A stretch of DNA of 64,000 nt from Glaciecola sp049650345 (GTDB lineage: Bacteria > Pseudomonadota > Gammaproteobacteria > Enterobacterales > Alteromonadaceae), in assembly GCA_049650345.1 (NCBI GenBank), contig JBARZY010000056.1, forward strand, positions 1 to 64,000, given 5' to 3'. A program made the position numbers and the translations under genes. The notes under the pieces are model-generated. The model did no database searches. It was not told the DNA's origin and worked only from the letters and a program-made list of their open reading frames with translations. The stretch's first letter is position 1. Every line of letters begins with the position of its first letter. Below, one piece after another: positions 1 through 7,880 of this stretch.

Positions 1-61
1 CGCAAAGCCGTTAAAAAGCCATTAATAATTGAATCAACAATCGTATTCTTTATACTGCTTG

Positions 62-76
62 TTAATACAGTATTAA
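62..76. promoter_or_regulatory. 15-bp palindrome upstream of the gamma-CA gene
   Basis: TTAATAC and GTATTAA form 7-bp perfect arms around one central base, about 20 bp before the start codon at 97. It lies where a promoter or operator would be expected. In AT-rich DNA such a palindrome may be chance, and no cognate regulator is visible. Confidence 0.25.
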
Positions 77-96
77 TAAATTTAACAGGATGCAAC

Positions 97-615
97 ATGA
101 TTTATAGCTTAGGTGACGATAAAGTAAGCGTTGAAGACGACGTGTATGTAGCGCCCGGTGCGCATGTAATGGGCAAGGTGCGTTTGCAAAAACATGCCAG
201 TGTATGGTTTAACGCGGTTTTGCGTGGCGATTGTGATTTAATTGACATTGGTCCAAGTAGCAATGTGCAAGACGGCGCTATTTTGCATACCGATTATGGT
301 TTTCCGTTAACTTTGGGTACGGGTGTAACCATTGGACACAAGGTGATGTTGCATGGCTGCATTATTGGTGATTACTCGTTGGTGGGTATCAACGCAGTAG
401 TGTTAAATGGTGCCACTATTGGGCACCATTGTATTATTGGTGCCAATGCTTTAGTGACTGAAAAAATGACTGTGCCCGATTATTCGGTAGTGATGGGCTC
501 ACCAGGTAAGGTCGTTAAAACATTAAGCCCTGAACAAGCCAAACAATTAGAACAATCAGCGGCGCATTATCAGCAAAATGCAAAGCGCTTTGCTGATAAT
601 CTTAAACCCCAGTAA
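97..615 (+). CDS. yrdA: gamma-carbonic anhydrase-like hexapeptide-repeat protein (YrdA/CaiE family)
   Basis: A 172-residue left-handed beta-helix protein. Imperfect hexapeptide turns run from about residue 12 to 145 (V-x-G-A, I-G-x-N and similar). The three zinc-ligand histidines of gamma-class carbonic anhydrases are all present: His64 (ILHTDYG), His81 (IGHKVMLHG) and His86. Family members are cytoplasmic trimers; true CO2 hydration activity has been shown only for some, so the enzymatic role is open. Length matches E. coli YrdA closely. The ATG at 97 is preceded by AGGAT about six bases upstream. It converges with the fumarylacetoacetase-family gene, whose stop lies 21 bases downstream, and forms no operon with it. 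Confidence 0.9.
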   Translation: MIYSLGDDKVSVEDDVYVAPGAHVMGKVRLQKHASVWFNAVLRGDCDLIDIGPSSNVQDGAILHTDYGFPLTLGTGVTIGHKVMLHGCIIGDYSLVGINAVVLNGATIGHHCIIGANALVTEKMTVPDYSVVMGSPGKVVKTLSPEQAKQLEQSAAHYQQNAKRFADNLKPQ

Positions 616-635
616 ATCATACTTACCGGCGATGC

Positions 636-1646
636 TTAGTTTGCTTGCACCACTTTTTGCGCAATTTGTCCAAAAATAGACTGACCATTAGCGTCAAACA
701 TTTCAATGTTAACGGTGTCGCCAAATTTCATAAATGGCGTGCTGGGCTTGCCGTTCTCAATGGTTTCAATCATTCTGATTTCTGCAATGCAGCTATAGCC
801 AACGCCGCCTTGTGACACAGGTTTCCCAGGGCCGCCGTTTAATTTATTAGAGACCGTGCCTGAACCAATGACCGTACCCGCACATAAGGGTCTAGTTTTA
901 GCTGCGTGAGCAATGAGTTCACCAAAGTGAAAGGTCATATCCACCCCTGCATTAGGTTCGCCAAACTTTTCGCCATTTAAATGTGATATCAATGGTAAAT
1001 GCAGTACGCCGTCTTTAAACGCATCACCCAATTCATTTGGTGTCACGCAAACTGGGCTAAACGCGCTTGAGGGTTTTGATTGAAAAAAGCCAAACCCTTT
1101 TGCAAGTTCACCGGGAATAAGGCCGCGTAACGATACATCGTTTACAATCATGACTAAGCGAATATAGTTCAGTGCATCTTTGGCGCTTACGCCCATAGGT
1201 ACATCACCGGTGATAACCGCGACCTCAGCTTCAAAATCAATACCAAAGCCTTCATCTGTAGGCATAACAATATTGTCGGTTGGCGCTAAAAAGCTATCTG
1301 AACCACCTTGATACATTAGGGGATCGGTCCAGAATGTTTCGGGCATTTCAGCCCCGCGCGCTTTGCGCACAAGCTCAACATGATTCAGATAAGCGCTGCC
1401 ATCAGCCCATTGATAAGCTCGTGGTAAAGGTGAGGCAACTAAGTCAGCATGAAAGGCTTCGCCCTCAATACTGCCGTTTTCTAATTGTTGATACAGCGTG
1501 TTAAGTGATTCACTTATGCTGTCAAAATTATCAATTGCGTCTTGCATGGTGGTGGCAATATGCGCAGCGCTTACCATTTTGCTAAGCGCTTTATTTACCA
1601 CAACAAGTTGGCCGTCGCGGCCATGTTTAATACTGGCTAATTTCAT
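636..1646 (-). CDS. fumarylacetoacetate hydrolase family protein
   Basis: A 336-residue cytoplasmic protein of the FAH fold, likely performing the last step of tyrosine catabolism, cleavage of fumarylacetoacetate to fumarate and acetoacetate. The C-terminal catalytic domain carries the metal-binding acidic cluster (DFEAEVAVITGDVP, about residues 137-150), then VNDVSLR and a GSGTVSN segment typical of the family. It is the third gene of a minus-strand unit with hppD and a VOC gene; its start is 32 bases from the VOC stop. That context supports the tyrosine role, but FAH-fold proteins also act on other beta-diketones and 2-keto acids. No maleylacetoacetate isomerase or homogentisate dioxygenase is nearby. 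Confidence 0.88.
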   Translation of the reverse strand: MKLASIKHGRDGQLVVVNKALSKMVSAAHIATTMQDAIDNFDSISESLNTLYQQLENGSIEGEAFHADLVASPLPRAYQWADGSAYLNHVELVRKARGAEMPETFWTDPLMYQGGSDSFLAPTDNIVMPTDEGFGIDFEAEVAVITGDVPMGVSAKDALNYIRLVMIVNDVSLRGLIPGELAKGFGFFQSKPSSAFSPVCVTPNELGDAFKDGVLHLPLISHLNGEKFGEPNAGVDMTFHFGELIAHAAKTRPLCAGTVIGSGTVSNKLNGGPGKPVSQGGVGYSCIAEIRMIETIENGKPSTPFMKFGDTVNIEMFDANGQSIFGQIAQKVVQAN

Positions 1647-1678
1647 CTGTAAAATCCTATTATAGTATAATGGCTTTG

Positions 1679-2230
1679 TTAGCTATTATTAGCGTTAAAC
1701 CCTTGGCCATTGTGCAACCATTCAGCATGCTTGGGCGCTTGCTTGGTTTGTGACCACTCTTCAAGCATCTCGGGAGCTACGCGCTTTAATTCAGTCATCA
1801 TAGCAGGCGTGCCGGTATTCGCAGCAAGTTCTATGCGATGCCCGTTAGGATCGAAAAAGTAAATTGACTTAAAAATACCGTGATCAGTTGGACCAAGCAC
1901 ATCTACTTGGTGCGCTTGTAAATGCGATTTTGCGGCAACTAATTCGTCTACACTGTTCACTTCAAAAGCAATATGCTGCACCCATTCAGGAGTGTTACCG
2001 TCGCGGCCCATAGCAGGTGAATTCGGCAGTTCGAAAAACGCAAGCACGTTACCGTTTCCGGCATCCAAAAACACATGCATGTAGGGATCAGGTGCTTGAG
2101 TAGATGGCACCTTGTCTTCTGCAATCGCCAATTGAAAATCCATATTCAACATTTTTTGGTAGAACGTAACCGTTTCTTTGGCATCGTTGCAGCGATATGC
2201 CACATGATGAATACGCTGAAGGGCAACCAT
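1679..2230 (-). CDS. VOC-superfamily (glyoxalase/extradiol dioxygenase fold) protein
   Basis: A 183-residue protein with two beta-alpha-beta-beta-beta modules of the vicinal-oxygen-chelate fold. Likely metal ligands are His8-His9 (RIHHVAYR), a histidine in VQHIAFEV in the second module, and the glutamate in GHRIELAA near residue 135. Its start codon overlaps the hppD stop by one base (TAATG), so the two are almost certainly co-translated. The substrate cannot be named. It stands where homogentisate 1,2-dioxygenase often lies in tyrosine operons, but that enzyme is a cupin and unrelated in sequence. Possible roles are ring cleavage, isomerisation of an intermediate, or detoxification. Confidence 0.85.
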   Translation of the reverse strand: MVALQRIHHVAYRCNDAKETVTFYQKMLNMDFQLAIAEDKVPSTQAPDPYMHVFLDAGNGNVLAFFELPNSPAMGRDGNTPEWVQHIAFEVNSVDELVAAKSHLQAHQVDVLGPTDHGIFKSIYFFDPNGHRIELAANTGTPAMMTELKRVAPEMLEEWSQTKQAPKHAEWLHNGQGFNANNS

Positions 2231-3324
2231 TACGCTTCTTCCGTATTGGCGCTGCCCACAACCCCACGTGCTACTTGGTCGCGTTCAATTGATTCAAACA
2301 AAGCTTTAAAGTTACCTTCACCAAAGCCTTGATCTTCTTTGCGTTGAATAAATTCAAAGAACACTGGACCTAACATAGCTGCTGAGAAAATTTGTAACAG
2401 TAAGCGTGGTTCCCCACCATCGGTTGTACCGTCTAATAATATACCGCGCATTTTCAGCTCGTTAGTAGGCTCGCCGTGTCCCGGTAAACGCTCTTCTAGC
2501 ATCTCGTAATAGGTATTTGGTGGCGGTGTCATAAATTCCATACCTAATGCTTTAAGTCTGTCCCAACAAGCGGGTAGGTCATCACAAGCAAAGGCAATGT
2601 GTTGTATGCCTTCACCGTTGTATTGCATCAAAAACTCTTCAATTTGGCCGCCACCGCCGCCGCCAGCTTCTTCATTTAGTGGGATCTTGATTTTGCCATC
2701 GGGCGCGGTCATCGCCTTTGACAATAACCCTGTGTACTCCCCTTTAATGTCAAAGTAACGAATTTCGCGGAAATTAAACAAGCTTTCATAAAAATTGGCC
2801 CAATAGTCCATGCGACCGCGGTAAACGTTATGAGTAAGGTGGTCAAGTGTATGAAACCCACAGCCCTCAGGGTGGATGTCTACGCCTTCAATCCATTCAA
2901 AATCGATGTCGTAAATGGTTTCGCCTTCTTTATAGCGATCAATCAAATACAAGGCAGCGCCGCCTATGCCTTTAATAGCTGGCAATTTTAGCTCCATAGC
3001 GCCGGTTTGCATGTCGATAGGTTGGGCACCATTTTCTAAGGCTAGCGCGTAAGCTTTTTGCGCGTTCTTAACACGAAAAGCCATGCCACATGCCGATGGA
3101 CCATGTTCTTGAGCATAATAGAATGCGGGGCTGTTGATTGTGTAATTGGTAATAAAGTTAATATCACCTTGGCGCCATAATGCCACGTCTTTTGATTTAT
3201 GATTAGCTACGTGCGTAAACCCCATCGCCGTAAATACCGCTTCTAAAATACCTTTTTCAGGTGCGGTAAATTCTACAAACTCAAAACCGTCAAGCCCCAT
3301 TGGGTTGTCAAATAAATCTGCCAT
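2230..3324 (-). CDS. hppD: 4-hydroxyphenylpyruvate dioxygenase
   Basis: Converts 4-hydroxyphenylpyruvate to homogentisate with O2 and Fe(II), the committed step of tyrosine breakdown. From the start chosen here the protein has 364 residues and the iron ligands fall at His162 (LDHLTHN), His242 (IQHIAF) and Glu324 (FFEFIQR), almost the same positions as in the Pseudomonas enzyme. The C-terminal helix GFGEGNFKALFESIE is conserved. An open frame continues upstream to 3447, but that extension would cross the MarR-like operator, and an AGAGGA ribosome site lies 7 bases before the ATG at 3322-3324. Residues 221-226 are six consecutive glycines in the loop before QIEEF. First gene of hppD-VOC-FAH. 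Confidence 0.96.
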   Translation of the reverse strand: MADLFDNPMGLDGFEFVEFTAPEKGILEAVFTAMGFTHVANHKSKDVALWRQGDINFITNYTINSPAFYYAQEHGPSACGMAFRVKNAQKAYALALENGAQPIDMQTGAMELKLPAIKGIGGAALYLIDRYKEGETIYDIDFEWIEGVDIHPEGCGFHTLDHLTHNVYRGRMDYWANFYESLFNFREIRYFDIKGEYTGLLSKAMTAPDGKIKIPLNEEAGGGGGGQIEEFLMQYNGEGIQHIAFACDDLPACWDRLKALGMEFMTPPPNTYYEMLEERLPGHGEPTNELKMRGILLDGTTDGGEPRLLLQIFSAAMLGPVFFEFIQRKEDQGFGEGNFKALFESIERDQVARGVVGSANTEEA

Positions 3325-3431
3325 GTGAACGTCCTCTAAACATAAATGATGGGTTGCTAAAGCAGGAATAACGCTTGTTGTATTATTTGCGTGGTCAATG
3401 TTATTGACTCTTGTACCCACTTGGCGCAACA

Positions 3432-3472
3432 TTAGTTGCAATGGCAACTAAATTAGTTGTTAATGCAACTAA
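3432..3472. promoter_or_regulatory. tandem MarR-type operators between hppD and marR
   Basis: Two palindromes sit side by side: 3432-3451 (arms TTAGTTGC and GCAACTAA, 4-base centre) and 3453-3472 (arms TTAGTTG and CAACTAA, 6-base centre). Both are 20 bp and their starts are 21 bp apart, about two helical turns, so two dimers could bind the same DNA face. They lie about 110-150 bp before hppD and 100-140 bp before the divergent MarR gene. Palindromes rich in TTG/CAA with this spacing are typical of MarR-family operators; the assignment to this MarR protein is inferred from position. Confidence 0.75.
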
Positions 3473-3571
3473 TGTCAAGGAAAGCCGTTCAAAAACTTAA
3501 TCGGCGGTTTCTTTACAGATATTGTGATCGTAAGATATTAATAGGTATTTTTGCCCATTTTAAGGATAGGT

Positions 3572-4030
3572 ATGATTGAGAAAAATGCATCTTTACTTAC
3601 GCTAGAGCGGTATTTGCCGTATAGATTGTCGATATTGTCGAACAAGGTCAGTACGCTAGTGGCGCAGGCATACAAAGATAAATTTGCCTTATCTATTACC
3701 GAGTGGCGTATTATGGCGGTGCTAGGCGAGTATCCACAAGCTTCGGCCGATGAGATATCGGTTAAAACACAAATTGAAAAGTCGTTGATAAGCCGAGCTA
3801 TTAGCAAATTATTAAAGCGCAAGCTGATTCAAAGAGAAATATCAAAAGAAGATAAACGGCGGTCGCAAATTCAGCTGTCAGAAACTGGGTATGCGGTATA
3901 CGCCGAAATTGTGCCCTTGTCGTACGAATATGAACGTCAATTATTGGCTTGTTTAGAACAAGAGGAGCAGGCTGTATTAAGCGAGTTAATAGACCGTTTG
4001 TATAAACATGCTGAAGGCTTACAGTTTTGA
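3572..4030 (+). CDS. MarR-family transcriptional regulator (probable hppD-operon repressor)
   Basis: A 152-residue winged-helix regulator. The recognition region is ASADEISVKTQIEKSLISRAISKLLKRKLIQREISKEDKRRSQIQLSETG, with the usual MarR wing (DKRR...LSETG). Flanking helices provide the dimer interface. The ATG at 3572 has AAGGAT six bases upstream; an upstream TTG at 3551 lacks a ribosome site. It is divergent from hppD across the tandem palindromes, so it most likely represses hppD-VOC-FAH and itself, with an aromatic intermediate as likely inducer (inference from HpaR/HmgR-like arrangements). Its 3' end overlaps the convergent GntR gene by 12 bases. Confidence 0.9.
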   Translation: MIEKNASLLTLERYLPYRLSILSNKVSTLVAQAYKDKFALSITEWRIMAVLGEYPQASADEISVKTQIEKSLISRAISKLLKRKLIQREISKEDKRRSQIQLSETGYAVYAEIVPLSYEYERQLLACLEQEEQAVLSELIDRLYKHAEGLQF

Positions 4031-4711
4031 TTCAATAAGCTGTAAGGCTTCTTCTAGCACTTCAGATACACAAGCTTTTGCGCCACTAGCATCGCCAAGT
4101 TTGATGCGCTCAAATATTTGCGCATGGGCGTCAACGTCGGCATTTTTTACCCCTTTAATATGGTTGGTGTAGCGAATGCTAACCCGTAAAGCGGTGTTAA
4201 TAAATTGCGTTAGCTGCAAGAAGAAGCGGTTACCACTGGCTTCTAAAATTGCACTGTGAAAGTTAATGTCGGCATCTAGCGGATCGTCAAGCCCCTCTTC
4301 GGCATCGGCCATGCGTTGAAGCGCTTTTTCAATATTTTGTAATTGTGCAGGCGTAGCATTTTTAGCTGCAAGCTCAGCGGCTACCGGTTCAATAGACACC
4401 CTGACTTGGGTAAATTCTTTTAACAACTTAAGTGATGGCTTACTTTGCAAAATCCAAGCTAATACATCGGTATCAAACATGTTCCAGTTACTTTCTGGTA
4501 GTACTTTTATACCTTGTTTAGGCCGCGAAGAAACTAAACCCTTTGCCGATAACATTTTGACGGCTTCACGTGTAGAGCTTCGGCTGACGTCAAATTCTTC
4601 ACACAAATTGGCCTCAGAGGGCATTCCTTCTCCTACTGGGTAATGTCCATTAACAATGGCCAGTCCTAGTTTATGGGTAAGTTGCTGAGTGAGGTTTTGT
4701 GGTTGCTTCAT
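4019..4711 (-). CDS. GntR-family (FadR/FCD) transcriptional regulator
   Basis: A 230-residue regulator with an N-terminal winged helix (residues about 8-75: VGEGMPSEANLCEEFDVSRSSTREAVKMLSAKGLVSSRPKQGIKV, the standard GntR signature) and a C-terminal helical FCD ligand domain (about 90-225). The FCD metal/ligand histidines are visible in NFHSAIL and VDAHAQIF. It faces away from the sugar-dehydrogenase/KDGal-kinase/lactonase genes across a 240-bp gap, the arrangement seen for DgoR-type regulators of galactonate genes. Probable job: sense a sugar acid or its phosphate and repress the divergent operon. The ligand is inferred from context only. Confidence 0.88.
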   Translation of the reverse strand: MKQPQNLTQQLTHKLGLAIVNGHYPVGEGMPSEANLCEEFDVSRSSTREAVKMLSAKGLVSSRPKQGIKVLPESNWNMFDTDVLAWILQSKPSLKLLKEFTQVRVSIEPVAAELAAKNATPAQLQNIEKALQRMADAEEGLDDPLDADINFHSAILEASGNRFFLQLTQFINTALRVSIRYTNHIKGVKNADVDAHAQIFERIKLGDASGAKACVSEVLEEALQLIESKL

Positions 4712-4907
4712 TCAATAGACCTAGAAATAAAATGCTTGAGTTTTTTAATATTAATTATCATATTAATCACTTATTAGCTGATATCATATTTTAAAAGTGC
4801 GTAAATGACTAATGTTTTTTGTGTAGTACTTTGGTGCAGTATGCCTCTGTGTAGAGCACCATAAGTCTGTACTGCTAAGCGCATAATACAGTTTATTTGA
4901 AAATTGC

Positions 4908-4925
4908 TTGGTGGTACGCTACCAA
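4908..4925. promoter_or_regulatory. candidate GntR/FCD operator before the sugar-oxidation operon
   Basis: TTGGT at 4908-4912 and ACCAA at 4921-4925 form perfect 5-bp arms around 8 bases, with an additional matching G/C pair inside. TTGGT/ACCAA half-sites are typical of FadR/FCD regulators, though the known operators have shorter centres. It lies 26-43 bases before the start codon chosen for the dehydrogenase, where repression would act on promoter escape or initiation. A longer TGGTGC/GCACCA repeat about 80 bases upstream is less convincing. Confidence 0.4.
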
Positions 4926-4950
4926 AATAATAACAAGGCGGAATACTCGT

Positions 4951-5709
4951 TTGAAAACTCAATATCATAGTTTACACGCTAAAGTCGTGTTTATTACAGG
5001 CGGTGCATCAGGCATTGGTTCCGCAATGGTAAGAGCGTTTGTGGCTCAAGGCGCAATTGTTGCGTTTGTTGATATTGATGAAGTTAATGCTCAAGCATTA
5101 CTCAACGAGCTCTCAGAAAACGCCCAACAGCTATGGTACCGAAACGTTGATGTAACCGAGCCCGATTCCCTGCAAGACGCCATATGTAGCGCATATAAAC
5201 ATTTTAAGCGACTTGATGTAATGGTAAATAATGTTGCAAACGATAACCGCCATCAAGTTGAGCAAATATCGGCTTACGAATGGCATAAATGCATGCACGT
5301 TAACCTAGATCCTGCGTTTTTCGCATCGCAAGCGGCATTCTCAAAAATGAAGCATCAAAATGCAGGTAGTATTATCAACTTTAGCTCAATTAATGCCCTT
5401 ATTGGTCAAAAGCAAATGACCGGTTATGTTACCGCTAAAGCCGGTTTAATGGGCATGACCAAAGCACTCGCTAAAGACTTTGGAGATCACAATATTCGCG
5501 TAAATGCGATTTTGCCCGGTTGGGTAGCTACCGACAAACAGCTCGATACTTGGCTAACCGAGGAAGAAGAGCAAAAATGGCTAGATTCAATGGCCTTGAA
5601 GCAACGCCTGTTACCTGAACAAGTAGCAGACCTAGCGTTGTTTTTGGCCTCTGATGATTCTGCCATGATTACTGGACAAGGCATCAATATTGACGGTGGG
5701 CGTACGTAG
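4951..5709 (+). CDS. SDR-family sugar 1-dehydrogenase (galactose/xylose dehydrogenase-like)
   Basis: A 252-residue short-chain dehydrogenase. The nucleotide site is TGGASGIG, followed by an acidic residue at the end of beta-2 (FVDID), favouring NAD+. The active site has serine in NFSSINA and the YxxxK motif (GYVTAKAG). NNVANDNRH resembles the NNAxNDDRH segment of bacterial xylose and galactose dehydrogenases. It probably oxidises an aldose at C1 to the lactone handled by the SMP-30 protein two genes down. Start: TTG at 4951 gives the usual SDR length, with an AAGGCGG ribosome-site match 11-12 bases upstream; a TTG at 4897 would run through the putative operator. The next gene starts 3 bases after the stop. 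Confidence 0.87.
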   Translation: MKTQYHSLHAKVVFITGGASGIGSAMVRAFVAQGAIVAFVDIDEVNAQALLNELSENAQQLWYRNVDVTEPDSLQDAICSAYKHFKRLDVMVNNVANDNRHQVEQISAYEWHKCMHVNLDPAFFASQAAFSKMKHQNAGSIINFSSINALIGQKQMTGYVTAKAGLMGMTKALAKDFGDHNIRVNAILPGWVATDKQLDTWLTEEEEQKWLDSMALKQRLLPEQVADLALFLASDDSAMITGQGINIDGGRT

Positions 5710-5712
5710 TAT

Positions 5713-6672
5713 ATGTATATTCCAAATCTTGACCGTTATTACATAGCCATTGACTGGGGCACGTCACGTTTGAAGGCCTACCTGTGTTGCCTACAAGACA
5801 ATGGCACATCTCATATTGTTGATGAAAAAATAGAAGCGGGCGTACAAAAAGGCAGCCAAGATTTTGCTGCCACATTTTTATCGGTGACTGAAAGCTGGCG
5901 AAAAGACCATGGCTTGTTACCTGTTATTATGGGGGGACAAATTGGTTCCAGTATTGGTTGGAAGCAATCGCCATATGTTTCTTGTCCTGTGGCTCCTGCT
6001 GATATAGTGACTGGTTTGGTTGAATTTACTTGTGAAGGTCATAGTATTCATGTGGTGCCAGGTGTAAATTGCACGCTAGCCAATGGTCATTATGAGGTCA
6101 TGCGTAGTGAAGAAATTCAAGTGCTTGGCTGGCTCGAAGCCAGTGCTACGCATCGCAATGGTACCTATTTAATATGCTTGCCCGGTACACATACAAAATG
6201 GATATTAATTATCGATGGCATTATTCATATGTTCAAAACCGCAATGACCGGCGAACTGTACGATTTACTCGTTAATTCCAGTATTCTTATTCAAGCCCCC
6301 AGCAAATCATTTTGCGCAAACGCGTTTGATATGGGGTCTGAATTTACCCTAGCAAGTTCATCAGGTAGCCTAATTCATGGTTTGTTCAGCGTGCGTACCA
6401 AACAATTGTTTGACCAGCTCAGCTCTGATGAAGCAAGTTCGTATTTGTCAGGCTTACTCATTGGCAGCGATGTGCGCGCTGCTTTGCATGCGCAAGAGTG
6501 GGATATTAACCAAGTTGACGAAGTTATCATTATTGGCGAGAGTCATATTAGTGACTTGTTTGAGCGAGTACTTAACACACAAACTAATTCGGTACGGTGT
6601 TTTCACGGTAAGCAGGCTACTGTGTTGGGGTTTGCCTCTATACGCCAACGTTATTTATCCTTGCAGTCGTAG
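5713..6672 (+). CDS. dgoK: 2-dehydro-3-deoxygalactonokinase
   Basis: A 319-residue protein of the DgoK family (ASKHA fold), phosphorylating 2-keto-3-deoxygalactonate with ATP to give KDPGal. The N-terminal phosphate loop is IAIDWGTSRLKAYL; further family motifs are VIMGGQIGSSIGW, LPGTHTKWI (catalytic region) and the C-terminal IIIGESHISDLF helix region. Translationally coupled to the dehydrogenase (3-base gap). In the DeLey-Doudoroff route it follows galactose oxidation, lactone hydrolysis and galactonate dehydration. The dehydratase and the KDPGal aldolase that should flank this step are not in the window. Confident on family, moderately on substrate. Confidence 0.9.
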   Translation: MYIPNLDRYYIAIDWGTSRLKAYLCCLQDNGTSHIVDEKIEAGVQKGSQDFAATFLSVTESWRKDHGLLPVIMGGQIGSSIGWKQSPYVSCPVAPADIVTGLVEFTCEGHSIHVVPGVNCTLANGHYEVMRSEEIQVLGWLEASATHRNGTYLICLPGTHTKWILIIDGIIHMFKTAMTGELYDLLVNSSILIQAPSKSFCANAFDMGSEFTLASSSGSLIHGLFSVRTKQLFDQLSSDEASSYLSGLLIGSDVRAALHAQEWDINQVDEVIIIGESHISDLFERVLNTQTNSVRCFHGKQATVLGFASIRQRYLSLQS

Positions 6673-6714
6673 CGATAAACGTAGCTACATAAAATTGAAA
6701 TCAAAGGGTTTATC

Positions 6715-7647
6715 GTGTTTGTAAAACAGTTTCTATTCCAAATTCCGTGTCAAAATATACTCGGAGAAAGCGTGCAATGGCATGAGCAACATCAAGCTTT
6801 ATTCTGGACTGATATACAACAAAAGCAGTTGCATATTTGGCATTATCAAAACAAGTTACACCAAATCATTGAGTTACCCTACCGCATGGGAAGCTTCGCA
6901 TTTACTAATCAACCCCACCAAATTTTAGCTGCCTTTGAGCAAGGTTTGGCCACGTTTAATTATGACACGCAAGAGGTAAGTTGGGTTTCATATATTGAGC
7001 GTGAAAATACCCATACTCGTTTGAACGATGGCAAATGCGATCCAAAAGGCCGTTTCTGGATTGGCTCAATGGTGGAACAAGGCGACTACAACAAACTTGA
7101 ACTAGAACAGCAAGGCGCATTGTATTGCGCGCATTTTGATAAAATTGACCACAACGCGCCGCTTGCACACGTTGAGGTAGAGCAGGCACTATCGGGTGTG
7201 CATATTTCTAATGGCTTGTGCTTTAGTGCTGATGCGTCTGTTATGTACCACACCGATTCTGCCAGCCATATTGTGTACCGATATGAGCTTGATGAACAAG
7301 GTTACATTGTAGATAGAAACGAGTTTGCTAAATTTGATAAACATATTTACCCAGATGGTGCGTGTGTTGATAAACATGGCAACGTATGGATGGCTTTGTG
7401 GGGAGGCGCTTGTATAGTGTGCTTGAACTCGAAGGGTGATGAATTATTCAAATATCCACTACCTGTTACGCAGGCTACGTGCACCGCTATCGGTGGACCA
7501 GATATGAATTGGTTGTTTGTTACCACAGCTTCAGACTCACTTAATCAAACTCAGCTAAATGCGCAACCAAGAGCAGGCAATGTGTTGGTGTATGAAATAA
7601 GCGAACGGGTGGGGCTGCGCGCATCCGAGCTCACCTTGCCAACGTAA
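6715..7647 (+). CDS. SMP-30/gluconolactonase-family sugar lactonase
   Basis: A 310-residue six-bladed beta-propeller. The metal-site residues of the family are visible: glutamate in LGESVQWHE (about residue 19), asparagine in RLNDGKCDPKGRFWIG (about 105) and HISNGLCFS (about 164), and aspartate in YPDGACVD (about 215). It would hydrolyse the lactone produced by the SDR to the free sugar acid. The start is a GTG at 6715 with AAAGGG about six bases upstream. It is the last gene of the GntR-flanked sugar-oxidation unit; the downstream 233 bp to the decayed regulator gene show no further gene. Confidence 0.88.
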   Translation: MFVKQFLFQIPCQNILGESVQWHEQHQALFWTDIQQKQLHIWHYQNKLHQIIELPYRMGSFAFTNQPHQILAAFEQGLATFNYDTQEVSWVSYIERENTHTRLNDGKCDPKGRFWIGSMVEQGDYNKLELEQQGALYCAHFDKIDHNAPLAHVEVEQALSGVHISNGLCFSADASVMYHTDSASHIVYRYELDEQGYIVDRNEFAKFDKHIYPDGACVDKHGNVWMALWGGACIVCLNSKGDELFKYPLPVTQATCTAIGGPDMNWLFVTTASDSLNQTQLNAQPRAGNVLVYEISERVGLRASELTLPT

Positions 7648-7880
7648 ACACAGCTTTTTCAGAGTGTGGCATTATTTAAGGCTATACTTAAGTTTAAATT
7701 AGTGCTGTATTTTTAGGCTTTATTTGGTTGCAAAATAGGTTTAAAGGTTATACCGTTGGAACATCTAGAGAGTTGCCATCATGCTTTGGTTATTGGACCA
7801 AAATGTGTGTTGTAGCGATACACATGTAATGCCAAACCTGAGTATATATTGAACGGATCAAGAGGCAATTGCAGTTTTAT

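Noticed and set aside
3325..3447. N-terminal extension of HPPD to 3447
   Set aside because: It would run through the MarR palindrome, has no ribosome site, and shifts the iron ligands away from their usual positions; AGAGGA precedes the ATG at 3322-3324.
4831..4862. TGGTGC/GCACCA inverted repeat in the GntR-SDR gap
   Set aside because: 18-base spacer and 6-bp arms are weak; the closer TTGGT/ACCAA pair fits a regulator site better.
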